Source: Polyangiaceae bacterium (lineage in GTDB: Bacteria > Myxococcota_A > Polyangia > Polyangiales > Polyangiaceae). From it: a DNA stretch of 64,000 bases. The notes below the pieces were generated by a model. That model worked only from the letters and a program-made list of their open reading frames with translations. It did not search any database and was not told where the DNA came from. Shown here piece by piece: positions 41,765-50,525 of this stretch. The position numbers and the translations under genes were made by a program. Location of the stretch: NCBI GenBank assembly GCA_025937785.1, contig JAICQQ010000009.1:20276-84275 (forward strand), in the 5' to 3' direction. How positions within the stretch are numbered: position 1 is the first letter of the stretch; the number at the start of each line of letters is the position of its first letter.

Positions 41765-42406
41765 CTTTAGGGTATCTCACTCCGAACCCTACGCCGAGTC
41801 AACCGGCGGCAAGGGCGCCTGACGGAGCCGGCCCTCGCTCGATCAGCGAGCCGCCGATGAACTGCCGCCCAGCCCCTCGAGTCGTTGGTCCCGGCTCTGC
41901 CGCTGCTCGAACCCGCGCGGCGCCAACAGCCGAACGGCGGCGAGCCGCTCGCGTGCTCGGATCGGCACCCGTTGTTCGACGTCGCCCGGCCACGGTCGTC
42001 GATGATCGGACCCGATGGACGACGCGTCTTGCGCGACACGAGGCCGCTCGAAGCTAGCGCTCGCGGTCACCCGGCTTGCGACTGGAAGTACGTCAACGCG
42101 AAGAGGCTCCCGACTTCGGGCGGCACCCAGCGCTGACGGGAGGACTCGGTGAAGGTCCGCAGTTGCTCGAGCCGCGGCGGCTTCGCTCGCTCACGCAAGG
42201 TTGTCGAGCGCCGGACCAGCGCTGCCGAGCCTCTCGCATAAATGACGGAATCTCTCGCACAAATGACGACGCAAACGATTCCATGAACAGAAGGCGAACG
42301 AACGCACGCTACCTACGTTTCCACACGATCGAACCGCACCGAGCGCCCCACTCGAGTCGAGCAAGAAATACTGATGCAGCGTCTACTAACGGGACATGAC
42401 AACAAC
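41765..42406. other. Intergenic region with a 21-bp-spaced direct repeat
   Basis: No convincing gene; short frames here give no known family. At 42232 and 42253 the sequence TCTCGCAYAAATGACG occurs twice, 21 bases apart (two helical turns), about 150 bases before the DUF1592 operon. This is a candidate regulator site. Confidence 0.5.
42232..42268. promoter_or_regulatory. Direct repeat upstream of the DUF1592 operon
   Basis: TCTCGCATAAATGACG at 42232 and TCTCGCACAAATGACG at 42253 differ by one base and lie on the same DNA face. Such spacing is typical of activator or repressor sites. Confidence 0.4.
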
Positions 42407-44113
42407 ATGCGGTCCTCTGCTTCAGGTTGGCGGACGAGAGCAGTGGCGGTGATCGCCGCTGCGAGCGTCGCGGCGTGTACGTCCTCCGAGCCGCCAGCTG
42501 AGTCGACCGCCACCGTCACCGACTGGGCGTGCTCCGACTCCAGCATCAGCGAATCCCCGACGCGGAGGCTGACGCGTTTCGAGTACGCCAACATCGTCTC
42601 CGACGTGTTCGGACTCGGCGAGCTCTCGGTAGAGCTTTTGCTACCCCGAGACGAAGTCGCCCTCGGTTTCGACAACCAGGGCGGCGCTCTGAGCCTCACC
42701 GACTTCCACGTCGACGCCTATTTCAAGGCAGCGGAACGCGTGGCCGAAGCAGCGCTCGAAGAGCCCGAGCACCTTTACCAGCTGGCCGGGTGCTCCGAGT
42801 CCAGCCGAGAGTGCGCGGCGCTGGCGCTGACCGCGCTGGCAAACCGTCTGCTGCGCCGCTCTCCCTCCAAGCGCGAGTCCAACAAGCTGCTGGCGCTGTT
42901 CGGCGACGACTTCTCGGACGCTGGGTTCGAAGAGGGCCTGCACCGCGTGATCGCCGTCTTGCTGCAGTCCCCGGGCTTTCTCTATCGCTTCGAGCGCGCG
43001 ACCGCCGGCGACGACGTCGAGGACGACGCCGACTCGGGCGCGGGTAACGGCGAAGGCTTGGCGTTGGCTCCCGAAGCGCTGGCCTCGCGCTTGTCCTTCC
43101 TGTACTGGGGTTCGGCGCCCGACACCCAGCTCTTCGAAGCCATCGAGCGCGGGGAGCTCTCCACGCGTGCCGACCTGGAACGAGAAGCTTGGCGGATGTT
43201 GAACGACGAGCGCGCCGAGCGAGGTGTGCTCCATTTCTTCGAGCAGTGGCTCGAGCTCACGGATTTCGACCAGGTCGAGAAGGACCGCAGACTCTACACC
43301 TCGTGGGACGAAGTCGTGCGTGAGCAGCTAGCATCGGAGACCCGCCTGTTCCTCCGCGCCGCGCTCTGGGAAGACGACGGACGCTTGGAGACGTTGCTCG
43401 GCGGTCGCTACACCTACGCAACGCCGCGCCTGATGGACTTCTACGGGCTGCCCATCGTCTCTCAGGATTCGAACGAGTTCGTGCGCGTAGATTTCGCCAG
43501 GAACGAGCCGCGTTTCGGGCTCTTGACCCAGGGTTCGCTGCTCAGCCGTTTGGCAAAGGTCGACCAAACGTCGCCCATCCACCGGGGCAAGTTCGTCCGT
43601 GAACGCTTCTTCTGCACGAGCCCAGAGCCACCGCCGCCCGACATCGTCGTGTCCGCCCCCACGCTCGACCCCCGCAAGACCACGCGCGAACGCTTCGCCG
43701 AGCACCGTGCGAACCCGGTGTGCGCCTCGTGCCACGAGCTCCTGGACCCCGTCGGCCTGGCCTTCGAGCACTACGATGCTGTCGGTCGGTACCGCGAGAC
43801 CGAAGCCGGAGCGCCCATCGACGCGTCGGGATACTTGGTTGACACCGACGTCGACGGCCCAGTCGATGGATTGCCGGGGCTGGTGAGTCGCCTTACCAGC
43901 AGCAGTGAGGTGCGGCGCTGCATGGTGACGCAGGTGTTTCGCTACGCCTTCGGCAGGGGCGAGACCGAACAGGATAGCTGCACGCTCGACAAGCTGGAGC
44001 AGCAGTTCGCGGCCAGCGACGGAGGCTTCCGCGAACTCCTCGTAGCCGTGACGCAGACCGACCCTTTCACGACACCTGCTCCGGTACCGGCGGCGGAGGA
44101 CATGAAACCATGA
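42407..44113 (+). CDS. Exported DUF1592/DUF1588/DUF1585 protein
   Basis: About 568 residues. A lipoprotein-like signal (AVAVIAAASVAAC) is followed by the ordered Planctomycete-type modules: RRLTRFEYANIVSDVFGL (DUF1587), LALAPEALASRLSFLYWGS (DUF1592), GLLTQGSLLSRLAKVDQTSP then HRGKFVRERFFC with CASCHELLDPVGLAFEHYDA (DUF1588), and a DUF1585 end. The CASCH element is a CxxCH, the form that binds heme c. These proteins are exported and nearly always paired with a DUF1552 protein, as here; their function is unproven. Stop and next start overlap (ATGA). ATG 42407 is used; ATG 42374 is possible. Confidence 0.9.
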   Translation: MRSSASGWRTRAVAVIAAASVAACTSSEPPAESTATVTDWACSDSSISESPTRRLTRFEYANIVSDVFGLGELSVELLLPRDEVALGFDNQGGALSLTDFHVDAYFKAAERVAEAALEEPEHLYQLAGCSESSRECAALALTALANRLLRRSPSKRESNKLLALFGDDFSDAGFEEGLHRVIAVLLQSPGFLYRFERATAGDDVEDDADSGAGNGEGLALAPEALASRLSFLYWGSAPDTQLFEAIERGELSTRADLEREAWRMLNDERAERGVLHFFEQWLELTDFDQVEKDRRLYTSWDEVVREQLASETRLFLRAALWEDDGRLETLLGGRYTYATPRLMDFYGLPIVSQDSNEFVRVDFARNEPRFGLLTQGSLLSRLAKVDQTSPIHRGKFVRERFFCTSPEPPPPDIVVSAPTLDPRKTTRERFAEHRANPVCASCHELLDPVGLAFEHYDAVGRYRETEAGAPIDASGYLVDTDVDGPVDGLPGLVSRLTSSSEVRRCMVTQVFRYAFGRGETEQDSCTLDKLEQQFAASDGGFRELLVAVTQTDPFTTPAPVPAAEDMKP

Positions 44114-45456
44114 CTCGACCACAACGGGCTCACTACGGGCTCCGCGGCACCCGCCGCAACTTGCTGCGAGGAACGCTGGCTGCACTCGTGGGTTTGCCCT
44201 GGCTCGAAAGCTTCGCCGCTCGCGAGAGCAAGGCCCAAGCTCCAGCTCCGCGGCGCTTCGTCGCGATGTTCTCCGCGAACGGCACGATCTACGACCAATG
44301 GCTGCCGAACGGCGGTGAGAAAGACTTCGAACTCTCGCCTATTTTGCTGCCGCTGAGCGCGCATCAGGGCGATCTCGTAATCGTCGAAGGACTCACACAA
44401 AAGGGCGCTGGTGGGGACGGTCACCAGAATGGGATGGGAGGGATGCTGACTGGGGCGGAGCTCTTGCCCGGACGTTTCGCCGGGCAGGGGTCCGCCCCCG
44501 CGGGTTGGTCCGAAGGGCCTTCGGTCGATCAGCGCATCGCACAGGCCATCGGCGGCTCTGCGCCCTTCCGTTCGCTCGAGCTCGGCGTGCAGACGGGGGC
44601 GGCCGACAATTGGGGCCGCATGTGCTACGCGGGACGCAACCAGCCGCTGGCTCCGCGCGAGAACCCCGGAAACGTGTTCGACGATGTGTTCGGCTTCGCG
44701 TTGCTCGGTCCGGAAGAACAAGCGCGCCGCCGCGCGCGCGCCGAGTCCATCCTGGACTACGTCGGGAGCGAATTCGAGGGGCTCGCGAGCGAGGTCAGCG
44801 CCTCGGACAAGCAACGACTCGAGATGCATCTGACCTATTTGCGCGAAGTCGAGCGCAGACTCGAGCAGCAATCGCGGGTCACCGACGAATGCGCGTTGCC
44901 TGAGCGGCCGCCGCGGCTCGAATCCACGAACGACGCCTTCCCCGCCACCGGCGAGCTGATGCTCGACCTGTTGGTGCTCGCCCTGGCGTGTCAGCGCACG
45001 AACGTCGCCACCCTGCAATGGTCGCGCTCGGTCTCGAGCGTGCGTTTCACCTGGCTCGGCATCGACCGGGGCCACCACGAGCTGTCCCATTTACCGGACG
45101 CCGATGACCAGGCTCAGTCGGAGCTGACCCGCATCAACAGCTGGTACGCCGAGCGCTTCGCTGGTCTGATCGACCGAATGAAACGCTACGAGATCGAAGA
45201 CGGATCGCTGTTCGATCACAGCCTGCTCCTCTGGAGCAACGAGCTCGGCAAGGGTAACGTTCACAGCCGAGAACGGGCGCCCTACGTGATCGCCGGCAGC
45301 GCCGGAGGCGCGCTCGGTACCGGGCGACTGCTACGCTATCCAGAAGGAACACCTCACAACAACCTGTTACTGTCCCTGCTCCACGCGCTGGGCATCGAAG
45401 ACTCGAGCTTCGGGAAACCCGAGTGGTGCACCGGCCCGCTCGACGGTTTCGTGTGA
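44110..45456 (+). CDS. DUF1552 protein with Tat signal
   Basis: 448 residues. The N-terminus GTRRNLLRGTLAALVGLPWL is a twin-arginine signal, so it is exported folded, perhaps with a metal. The body matches DUF1552: RRFVAMFSANGTIYDQWLP, GDGHQNGMGGMLTG, then WSNELGKGNVHSRERAPYVI, and a C-terminal NNLLLSLLHALGI. The family is distantly related to DUF1501 and alkaline-phosphatase-like folds and is linked to DUF1592 proteins in Planctomycetes and Myxococcota. It is the second gene of a three-gene operon. Confidence 0.9.
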   Translation: MTRPQRAHYGLRGTRRNLLRGTLAALVGLPWLESFAARESKAQAPAPRRFVAMFSANGTIYDQWLPNGGEKDFELSPILLPLSAHQGDLVIVEGLTQKGAGGDGHQNGMGGMLTGAELLPGRFAGQGSAPAGWSEGPSVDQRIAQAIGGSAPFRSLELGVQTGAADNWGRMCYAGRNQPLAPRENPGNVFDDVFGFALLGPEEQARRRARAESILDYVGSEFEGLASEVSASDKQRLEMHLTYLREVERRLEQQSRVTDECALPERPPRLESTNDAFPATGELMLDLLVLALACQRTNVATLQWSRSVSSVRFTWLGIDRGHHELSHLPDADDQAQSELTRINSWYAERFAGLIDRMKRYEIEDGSLFDHSLLLWSNELGKGNVHSRERAPYVIAGSAGGALGTGRLLRYPEGTPHNNLLLSLLHALGIEDSSFGKPEWCTGPLDGFV

Positions 45457-45493
45457 AGCGCACGGTCATCCTCGAAAAGAAGGTCACGACATC

Positions 45494-46249
45494 ATGAATC
45501 GACGAAGACACTCCGCGCTCGCTCTCGCCGCCACCCTAGGCCTGTGCCTCACCAGCGTCGCTTGCGGCGAGTCGGCCGACGACGGCGCTGACGCTACGGC
45601 CGAAGACGAGCGCTGTAACGACGAGTTCAACGGCCCGATCGACCCGTCGGCGTTGATCGACGACCTGGAGGACGGCAACGGCCAGATCGCGCAGGTCGGA
45701 GCCCGCAACGGTAGCTGGTGGATCAGCACGGACGACACCGCCGGCCTCGTGACGCCGCCAGCGGACATGGCGCCCCCAGCCGAGCGCATCTTGGGCAAGC
45801 GCTGCGACAGCGAGTTCGGGATGCACGTCACCGGCGCCGATTTCAGCGAATGGGGCGCGGTGTTTTCGCTGGGCTTCCGTTACACCGACAAAGAAGAAGC
45901 GATCGACGTCAGCGACTTCGATGGCGTCATGCTTTGGGCTCGCGTCGGCGAGAGCCACTCGAGCAACGTGCGCATACAGTTTCAGGACTCCACCTCGCAC
46001 ATCGAGGGCGGCAAATGCAATCCGGAAGACGGCAACCCGGACTCCTGCTGGGACGGCTGGGGCAGCGATCTGGAACCGTTGGGAACCGAGTGGCAGCTGT
46101 ACAAGATTCGCTTCGACACACTGACTCAGCGCGATTTCGGCCTGCAGGGCGACGCCCTCGATCTCGAGAACGTCTACGCCATCGACTTCAGCTTGGACGC
46201 CAACGCGGTGTTCGACGTGTGGCTCGACGATCTCTGGTTCTTCGAATGA
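45494..46249 (+). CDS. Lipoprotein with CBM11-like beta-sandwich
   Basis: 251 residues. A lipoprotein signal (MNRRRHSALALAATLGLCL, SVAC) and a short acidic stretch come before a beta sandwich: LIDDLEDGNGQIAQ, GSWWISTDD, SFGMHVTGADFSEWGAV-like strands, then LWARVGESHSSNVRIQFQD, and VYAIDFSLDANAVFDVWLDD at the end. This pattern fits family 11 carbohydrate-binding domains (galactose-binding-like fold). It has AAGAAGG upstream and follows the DUF1552 gene after 37 bases, so it likely belongs to the same operon and may bind sugar for that exported complex. Confidence 0.75.
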   Translation: MNRRRHSALALAATLGLCLTSVACGESADDGADATAEDERCNDEFNGPIDPSALIDDLEDGNGQIAQVGARNGSWWISTDDTAGLVTPPADMAPPAERILGKRCDSEFGMHVTGADFSEWGAVFSLGFRYTDKEEAIDVSDFDGVMLWARVGESHSSNVRIQFQDSTSHIEGGKCNPEDGNPDSCWDGWGSDLEPLGTEWQLYKIRFDTLTQRDFGLQGDALDLENVYAIDFSLDANAVFDVWLDDLWFFE

Positions 46250-46292
46250 GGCAGCTCGTGCCCGGCGCGCGCGCCCGGAAGCTTGCGCGCCG

Positions 46293-46718
46293 CTAGCGAA
46301 CGACGTGGACCGAACCCACGCCTGTGCAGAGCTCTTCTATGACTGTGCGTTCGGGCACCTTCAGCTTCAAGAGCTCGGTCGTGAGCGCGGGTAGTGTGCG
46401 ATCGACGTCTGCGGCATGAACGGCGCAGCCGGAGAAACCGCGATCATCGCGGGGGGCCGGCGCAGTTTTGGAAGCGCTGCCCAGCTGCCGCTCTTTCAGA
46501 AACTTGTCCAGCGGGGCGCAGTAGCGCTTCTCGCGCATGTCGTCGCGCACGAACCTGGGTAGCCGGACGAACAACACCGGCGGCGGCTGTTTCGCGCAGG
46601 GGCCGCGGTCGGGTTGCGGCAGACTCTGGTCCGCCGGCGAACGCTGTGGACGAAACTTGTTCTCACAGCCTGCCCCAAACGAGAGGCCCACGACCACCAA
46701 CCCGAGCTTGACCCACAT
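46293..46718 (-). CDS. Small lipoprotein of unknown function
   Basis: About 141 residues. The start MWVKLGLVVVGLSFGAGC is a lipoprotein signal. The mature part is Pro- and charge-rich with four further cysteines (GPCAKQPPP, YCAPLDKF, SGCAVHAADV, EELCTG) and a central LFVRLPRFVRDDMREKRYC. No known domain. ATG 46718 is chosen because it begins the signal; the frame extends upstream to 46790. It is divergent from the VWA lipoprotein gene, sharing a 185-base intergenic region. Confidence 0.6.
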   Translation of the reverse strand: MWVKLGLVVVGLSFGAGCENKFRPQRSPADQSLPQPDRGPCAKQPPPVLFVRLPRFVRDDMREKRYCAPLDKFLKERQLGSASKTAPAPRDDRGFSGCAVHAADVDRTLPALTTELLKLKVPERTVIEELCTGVGSVHVVR

Positions 46719-46903
46719 CACGCCGCATCGTTTCTTCCGGCAACGTTCTAGTGTCAAGCAAAAGTCGGAGCAGCGCTCGAAACGCGACACTCCGCGGCGT
46801 GGGTCACCTCTGCCCGCGTAGACGGGCAGCCCACGATCGGCCCTGGCTCTGCGAGGGGGCAGGTGGTTCCGCCCCGAACCATGGTGTATCGTTTCGCCAA
46901 ACC

Positions 46904-48865
46904 ATGAAGGGCCTTTCTTATCTTGTCGTCGTGTTGCTAGCCGGCGTGGCGGCGTGCGGCTCCACCAACGAGGGCCAAAGCACCTCCCGCGGGAATGCCG
47001 TGGCGAACGGGCCCACCGGCGACACGGACGGCTCCAGCACGAGCGACACCGGCAGCACCAGCTCCGGCTCGGGCACCACGGGCATGCTCACGACTGGCGG
47101 GATCGGCATCGGCATCGGTGGTGAGCCGAACCCCAGCGACCTCACCAAGACCAGCAAGGTCGACCTGTTGTTCGCGATCGACAATTCGCTGTCGATGGGG
47201 GACAAGCAGCGGCTCCTGGCGCAGACCGTTCCAGATCTGATCGGTCGCATGGCAACGCCCGACTGCATCGACTCGAACGGCGGGCGTGTTCCCTCAGAGG
47301 TCGGAGGCGCGTGCCCGAACGGCGGCGATCTGGAATTCGTACCGGTCACGGACATCCACATCGCCGTAATTTCGTCGTCACTCGGCGCGGCGGGCACGGG
47401 CGAGATTTGTGCTGACGGCGGCGCAAACTACAACCCCACCCAAGAAGACATGGCGCGCCTGGTCACGCGAGGCAGCGGAGGCGCGGTTCCCACGTTCCAA
47501 GATCTGGGCTTCCTTGCATGGGATCCAGACAGTGACTACGGCGGTGAAACCGACCTCGCGAACCTGACCAGCAACTTCGCCAACCTGGTCACCGGTGTGG
47601 GTGAGCAGGGCTGTGGGTTCGAGGCTCAGCTCGAATCCGTCTACCGCTTTCTCATCGATCCGAAGCCCTATGCTTCCCTCGAACCCGACGCGCCGGGCGA
47701 CGACGATCCGCCCTACGTCGCCGTGCCCACGGGCGTCGACGACGCGATCCTGGCCCAGCGCAAAGCCTTCCTGCGGCCGGACTCGCTGCTGGCCATCTTC
47801 ACGATCACCGACGAAAACGACTGCTCCATCGCCGTCACCCAGCCGGGCGAGACCGGCATGGCGGGGACGCAGTTTCATGTGGCTGCCGAGGCTAAACCGC
47901 TGTGGCGCGCGTCGGCTCAATGCAACATCGATCCGAACGACCCCTGTTGCGTCTCGTGCGGCGCCGCGGTGCCCGACGGCTGCGAGGTCGATTGTAGCGA
48001 CCCGGTGTACCCGCGCAGCGAAGACAACGTCAACCTGCGTTGCTTCAATCAGAAGCAGCGCTTCGGGGTCGACATGCTCTACCCCATCCAGCGCTACATT
48101 CAGGGTATCGAATCGCAGCGCGTGCCGAACCCCGACAACCCGATGGATCCCGAGGGCGTGATGAACCCCATCTACGCCGACTTGCAGTGCGAGCCGGGCT
48201 CCCAAGACTGCAAGGGCCCGCGTGACCGCCGCCTGATCTTCTGGATCGGGATCGTGGGCGTGCCCTGGCAAGACGTAGCGGTGGATCCCAACGATTTCAG
48301 TCAGGGGTTGCTCGGCGCCGAAGAATTCGAAGCCCAGGGGCGCTGGGCGCTCATCCTCGGCGACCCCGACGCCGGCACCCTGCCCGGCGACCCCTTCATG
48401 ATCGAGTCGGCGGTACCGCGCAGCGGCACGCATCCGCTCACCAGCGTCGCGATGGAGCCGCCGACCGCGGCCGGCGCGGCTAACCCCATCAACGGCCACG
48501 AGTACAATACCGGCAACGGTGACCTGCAGTACGCGTGCACCTTCGAACTGCCGGAACCTCGCGATTGCGCGACGGAGACGAGCGGCTCCTGCGACTGCAT
48601 CGACGGTCAGACCACGACCCTGCTCGAAGCACAGAACCCGCTGTGCCAGGCCGCGGGCTCGACCACGCCGGAGACGCTGCAGCGCTACGCGAAAGCATAC
48701 CCCAGCACCCGCATCCTCCAGGTGCTGAGGGGGCTTTCGCAAGGTGCCGTGGTGTCCTCGATCTGCCCCGGCAACCTGACCGATCCCAGCGCACCGGACT
48801 ACGGCTATCGCCCGGTGATTCCTCCGCTGATGGACAAGGTCAAAGAAATCGTCATCCCGAAGTAA
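46904..48865 (+). CDS. Large VWA-like lipoprotein
   Basis: 653 residues. Signal and lipobox (MKGLSYLVVVLLAGVAAC) are followed by a Ser/Thr/Gly tether. From residue about 85 it reads VDLLFAIDNSLSMGDKQ, which gives the metal-site DxSxS of a von Willebrand A domain. The usual segments LLAIFTITDENDCS and a long Cys-rich insertion (NDPCCVSCG, GCEVDCSD) follow. The C-terminal half is unique, with CTFELPEPRDC and CDCIDGQTT. It probably binds a partner through a divalent metal at the cell surface. It is followed by the GNAT gene after 32 bases. Confidence 0.75.
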   Translation: MKGLSYLVVVLLAGVAACGSTNEGQSTSRGNAVANGPTGDTDGSSTSDTGSTSSGSGTTGMLTTGGIGIGIGGEPNPSDLTKTSKVDLLFAIDNSLSMGDKQRLLAQTVPDLIGRMATPDCIDSNGGRVPSEVGGACPNGGDLEFVPVTDIHIAVISSSLGAAGTGEICADGGANYNPTQEDMARLVTRGSGGAVPTFQDLGFLAWDPDSDYGGETDLANLTSNFANLVTGVGEQGCGFEAQLESVYRFLIDPKPYASLEPDAPGDDDPPYVAVPTGVDDAILAQRKAFLRPDSLLAIFTITDENDCSIAVTQPGETGMAGTQFHVAAEAKPLWRASAQCNIDPNDPCCVSCGAAVPDGCEVDCSDPVYPRSEDNVNLRCFNQKQRFGVDMLYPIQRYIQGIESQRVPNPDNPMDPEGVMNPIYADLQCEPGSQDCKGPRDRRLIFWIGIVGVPWQDVAVDPNDFSQGLLGAEEFEAQGRWALILGDPDAGTLPGDPFMIESAVPRSGTHPLTSVAMEPPTAAGAANPINGHEYNTGNGDLQYACTFELPEPRDCATETSGSCDCIDGQTTTLLEAQNPLCQAAGSTTPETLQRYAKAYPSTRILQVLRGLSQGAVVSSICPGNLTDPSAPDYGYRPVIPPLMDKVKEIVIPK

Positions 48866-48897
48866 GCGCTCGCCCCTCGACCGTGGGAGGCTTTGGG

Positions 48898-49365
48898 ATG
48901 CGTGCGCCCCCCACGGCCCATCGGGGCCTGCGAATTCGACCGTACCGCAGCACGGACCAAGCCTTCGTAGAGCAACTCGCCGGCGAGGCGTTCGCCGAAT
49001 TTTCGCAACGCCCGGGAGCTCACACGCTGTCGATGCTGCGCACGGGCTCGACGCTGATCGCCGAACGCGACGGCCGGCCCGTGGGCTTTTCGGTGACTGA
49101 CTTCCGGGGCGAAGGCCCCGCGCATTTGGTTGCCATCGCCGTGGACTACCAAGAGCGCGGGCTCGGAGTCGGCAGCGCGCTGCTCGCCGCCGAGCAAGCG
49201 CGCGCCCGCCGCCGCGGCTCACCAGCGCTCGAGCTATGCACCGCGGACGGCAACCTCGAGGCTATCGACCTGTTCCGGCGGCGTGGCTTCAAGATCCTAC
49301 GCCGCGTGCCGCACTACTACGCACGCGGTCAGACTGCCTGCGTGCTCAGACACGATCTCGGCTAG
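48898..49365 (+). CDS. GNAT-family N-acetyltransferase
   Basis: 155 residues, a full GNAT fold. Motif A is clear (LVAIAVDYQERGLGVGSALLAAEQ), with the acetyl-CoA pyrophosphate loop as Q-E-R-G-L-G-V-G. Motif B follows (LELCTADGNLEAIDLFRRRGF). The substrate cannot be read from the sequence; the NLEAIDLFRRRGF end resembles RimI-type protein acetyltransferases and many small-molecule ones. ATG 48898 has GGGAGG upstream. It lies between unrelated lipoprotein genes and ends before a hairpin. Confidence 0.88.
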   Translation: MRAPPTAHRGLRIRPYRSTDQAFVEQLAGEAFAEFSQRPGAHTLSMLRTGSTLIAERDGRPVGFSVTDFRGEGPAHLVAIAVDYQERGLGVGSALLAAEQARARRRGSPALELCTADGNLEAIDLFRRRGFKILRRVPHYYARGQTACVLRHDLG

Positions 49366-49371
49366 GCCGGC

Positions 49372-49391
49372 GGCCGCCCGCGCAGGCGGCC
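49372..49391. terminator. Terminator-like hairpin between convergent genes
   Basis: GGCCGCC at 49372-49378 pairs perfectly with GGCGGCC at 49385-49391 around a 6-base loop, just after the GNAT stop and before the end of the convergent lipoprotein gene. No T-run. Confidence 0.45.
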
Positions 49392-49408
49392 ACGGCGCCA
49401 AGCCATTT

Positions 49409-50284
49409 TCACGGGTTGAACTCGCACTCACCTTCGGCGTTGCATTCGAGCGGCCCGTTGCACTCGTCGTCCTCGCAGCAGGGTTCCCCCATGCCGCCGC
49501 AGTCGTCCCCAGGCTCTGGAGCGCACTCACCTTCGGCGTTGCATTCGAGCGGCCCGTTGCACTCGTCGTCCTCGCAACAGGGTTCCCCCATGCCGCCACA
49601 ATCCTCAGGTGCTGCCTCGCAGGTTCCAGCGACGCACTCGGCGCCGCCGAAGCAGCCCATACCCATGCCGTCACAGCAAGCCAAGCCAACGGCGCCGCAC
49701 GGCTCGCCTTCGCAAGTGCCGTCGTTGCAATCCAGCCCCGACTGGCAGTCACCGTCGCCGCCGCCGCAACAGGGTTGGTCAGGAGCGCCGCACTCGGTTT
49801 CGCACGCGCTGTCCATCCCGAAGCCCACGCAAACGCCTGCTTCGCACACACGACCCATGCAGCAAGATTCGCCTGCGGCACCGCAGTCGCCGCCCGGTCC
49901 GCCTGTCGTAGGACTGCCGGCACCGCCACCTTCGCCGCCACCGCTCGTACCTGGCGCGCCGGCAGCCCCGCCGGCGCCACCCGAGGTGGACTGGTTGGTG
50001 CCGGTCGTGGTGTCGTTGCCGGTCGTCGTGTTGGAAGGACTCGTCGTACTCGAAGGGCTGGTGGTCGCCGAGCCCGTGGTGCTCGAACCCGCGGTGGCGG
50101 TGGCGGTAGCGGTCGAGGTCGAGGTGTTGGTAGTGACCGTGGCTCCGCCGCTGTCGGACGAGCCGCTGCTACCGTCGCTACCACCGCAGCCGCTCGCGAG
50201 CCCAGTGACCACTGTCGTCAGCACACTGGCCCCGAACAACCAACGACGCGGACGTCGAGTGCTACCCGTTGGAGAACTTTTCAT
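49409..50284 (-). CDS. Lipoprotein with duplicated Cys-rich repeats
   Basis: 291 residues. A basic n-region and lipoprotein signal (WLFGASVLTTVVTGLASGC) are followed by about 95 residues of Ser/Thr/Gly tether. The mature part has repeated disulphide-rich units of about 27-33 residues of the pattern C-G-x-x-G-x-x-C-C-x-x-x-x-C-x-x-x-x-x-C-x-x-x-x-C. The last two are identical in sequence for 27 residues (CGGMGEPCCEDDECNGPL). This recalls the Cys-knot-like repeats found in Sorangium and Polyangium surface proteins. No enzymatic sign. Two palindromes lie in its promoter region. Confidence 0.72.
   Translation of the reverse strand: MKSSPTGSTRRPRRWLFGASVLTTVVTGLASGCGGSDGSSGSSDSGGATVTTNTSTSTATATATAGSSTTGSATTSPSSTTSPSNTTTGNDTTTGTNQSTSGGAGGAAGAPGTSGGGEGGGAGSPTTGGPGGDCGAAGESCCMGRVCEAGVCVGFGMDSACETECGAPDQPCCGGGDGDCQSGLDCNDGTCEGEPCGAVGLACCDGMGMGCFGGAECVAGTCEAAPEDCGGMGEPCCEDDECNGPLECNAEGECAPEPGDDCGGMGEPCCEDDECNGPLECNAEGECEFNP
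49424..49603 (-). repeat. Duplicated 81-bp coding unit
   Basis: Copies at 49424-49504 and 49523-49603 (period 99 bases) differ at only a few silent positions. They encode the same Cys-rich unit, so the duplication is recent or kept alike. Confidence 0.85.
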
Positions 50285-50330
50285 CTCGAGAAACTCCAGA
50301 AACTAGTGAAAAATCAAAGTGTTATCGTCC

Positions 50331-50369
50331 CGTTACAGGTAACGAGCGCAACTGTCCTCATTGGACAGT
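50331..50369. promoter_or_regulatory. Two palindromes upstream of the Cys-repeat lipoprotein gene
   Basis: CGTTAC-AG-GTAACG lies at 50331-50344 and ACTGTCC-TCATT-GGACAGT at 50351-50369, both with perfect arms, 47-85 bases before the ATG at 50284. They may be operators; the second could instead be a terminator stem of the upstream VWA gene. Confidence 0.45.
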
Positions 50370-50525
50370 CACCGACGCTGTCTTGCTTCAGGCAGCCGCG
50401 CTCCGCTTTTCCCTGTCGCCTGAGAAAACGCGCCGCGTAACCCCGCCGCTCCGACCACGGTCAGTTCCAAGGACACGCGGGGGCCATGCACCCCCCGGTG
50501 TCGAGGCCGACGACCTCCGGCTCGT

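Noticed and set aside
41885..42136. 83-codon frame with a semi-natural composition before the DUF1592 operon
   Set aside because: No family, no ribosome binding site and no partner; I could not support it as a gene or a remnant.
47378..49222. 614-codon minus-strand frame opposite a VWA lipoprotein and the GNAT gene
   Set aside because: It crosses two plus-strand genes that have good motifs and ribosome binding sites.
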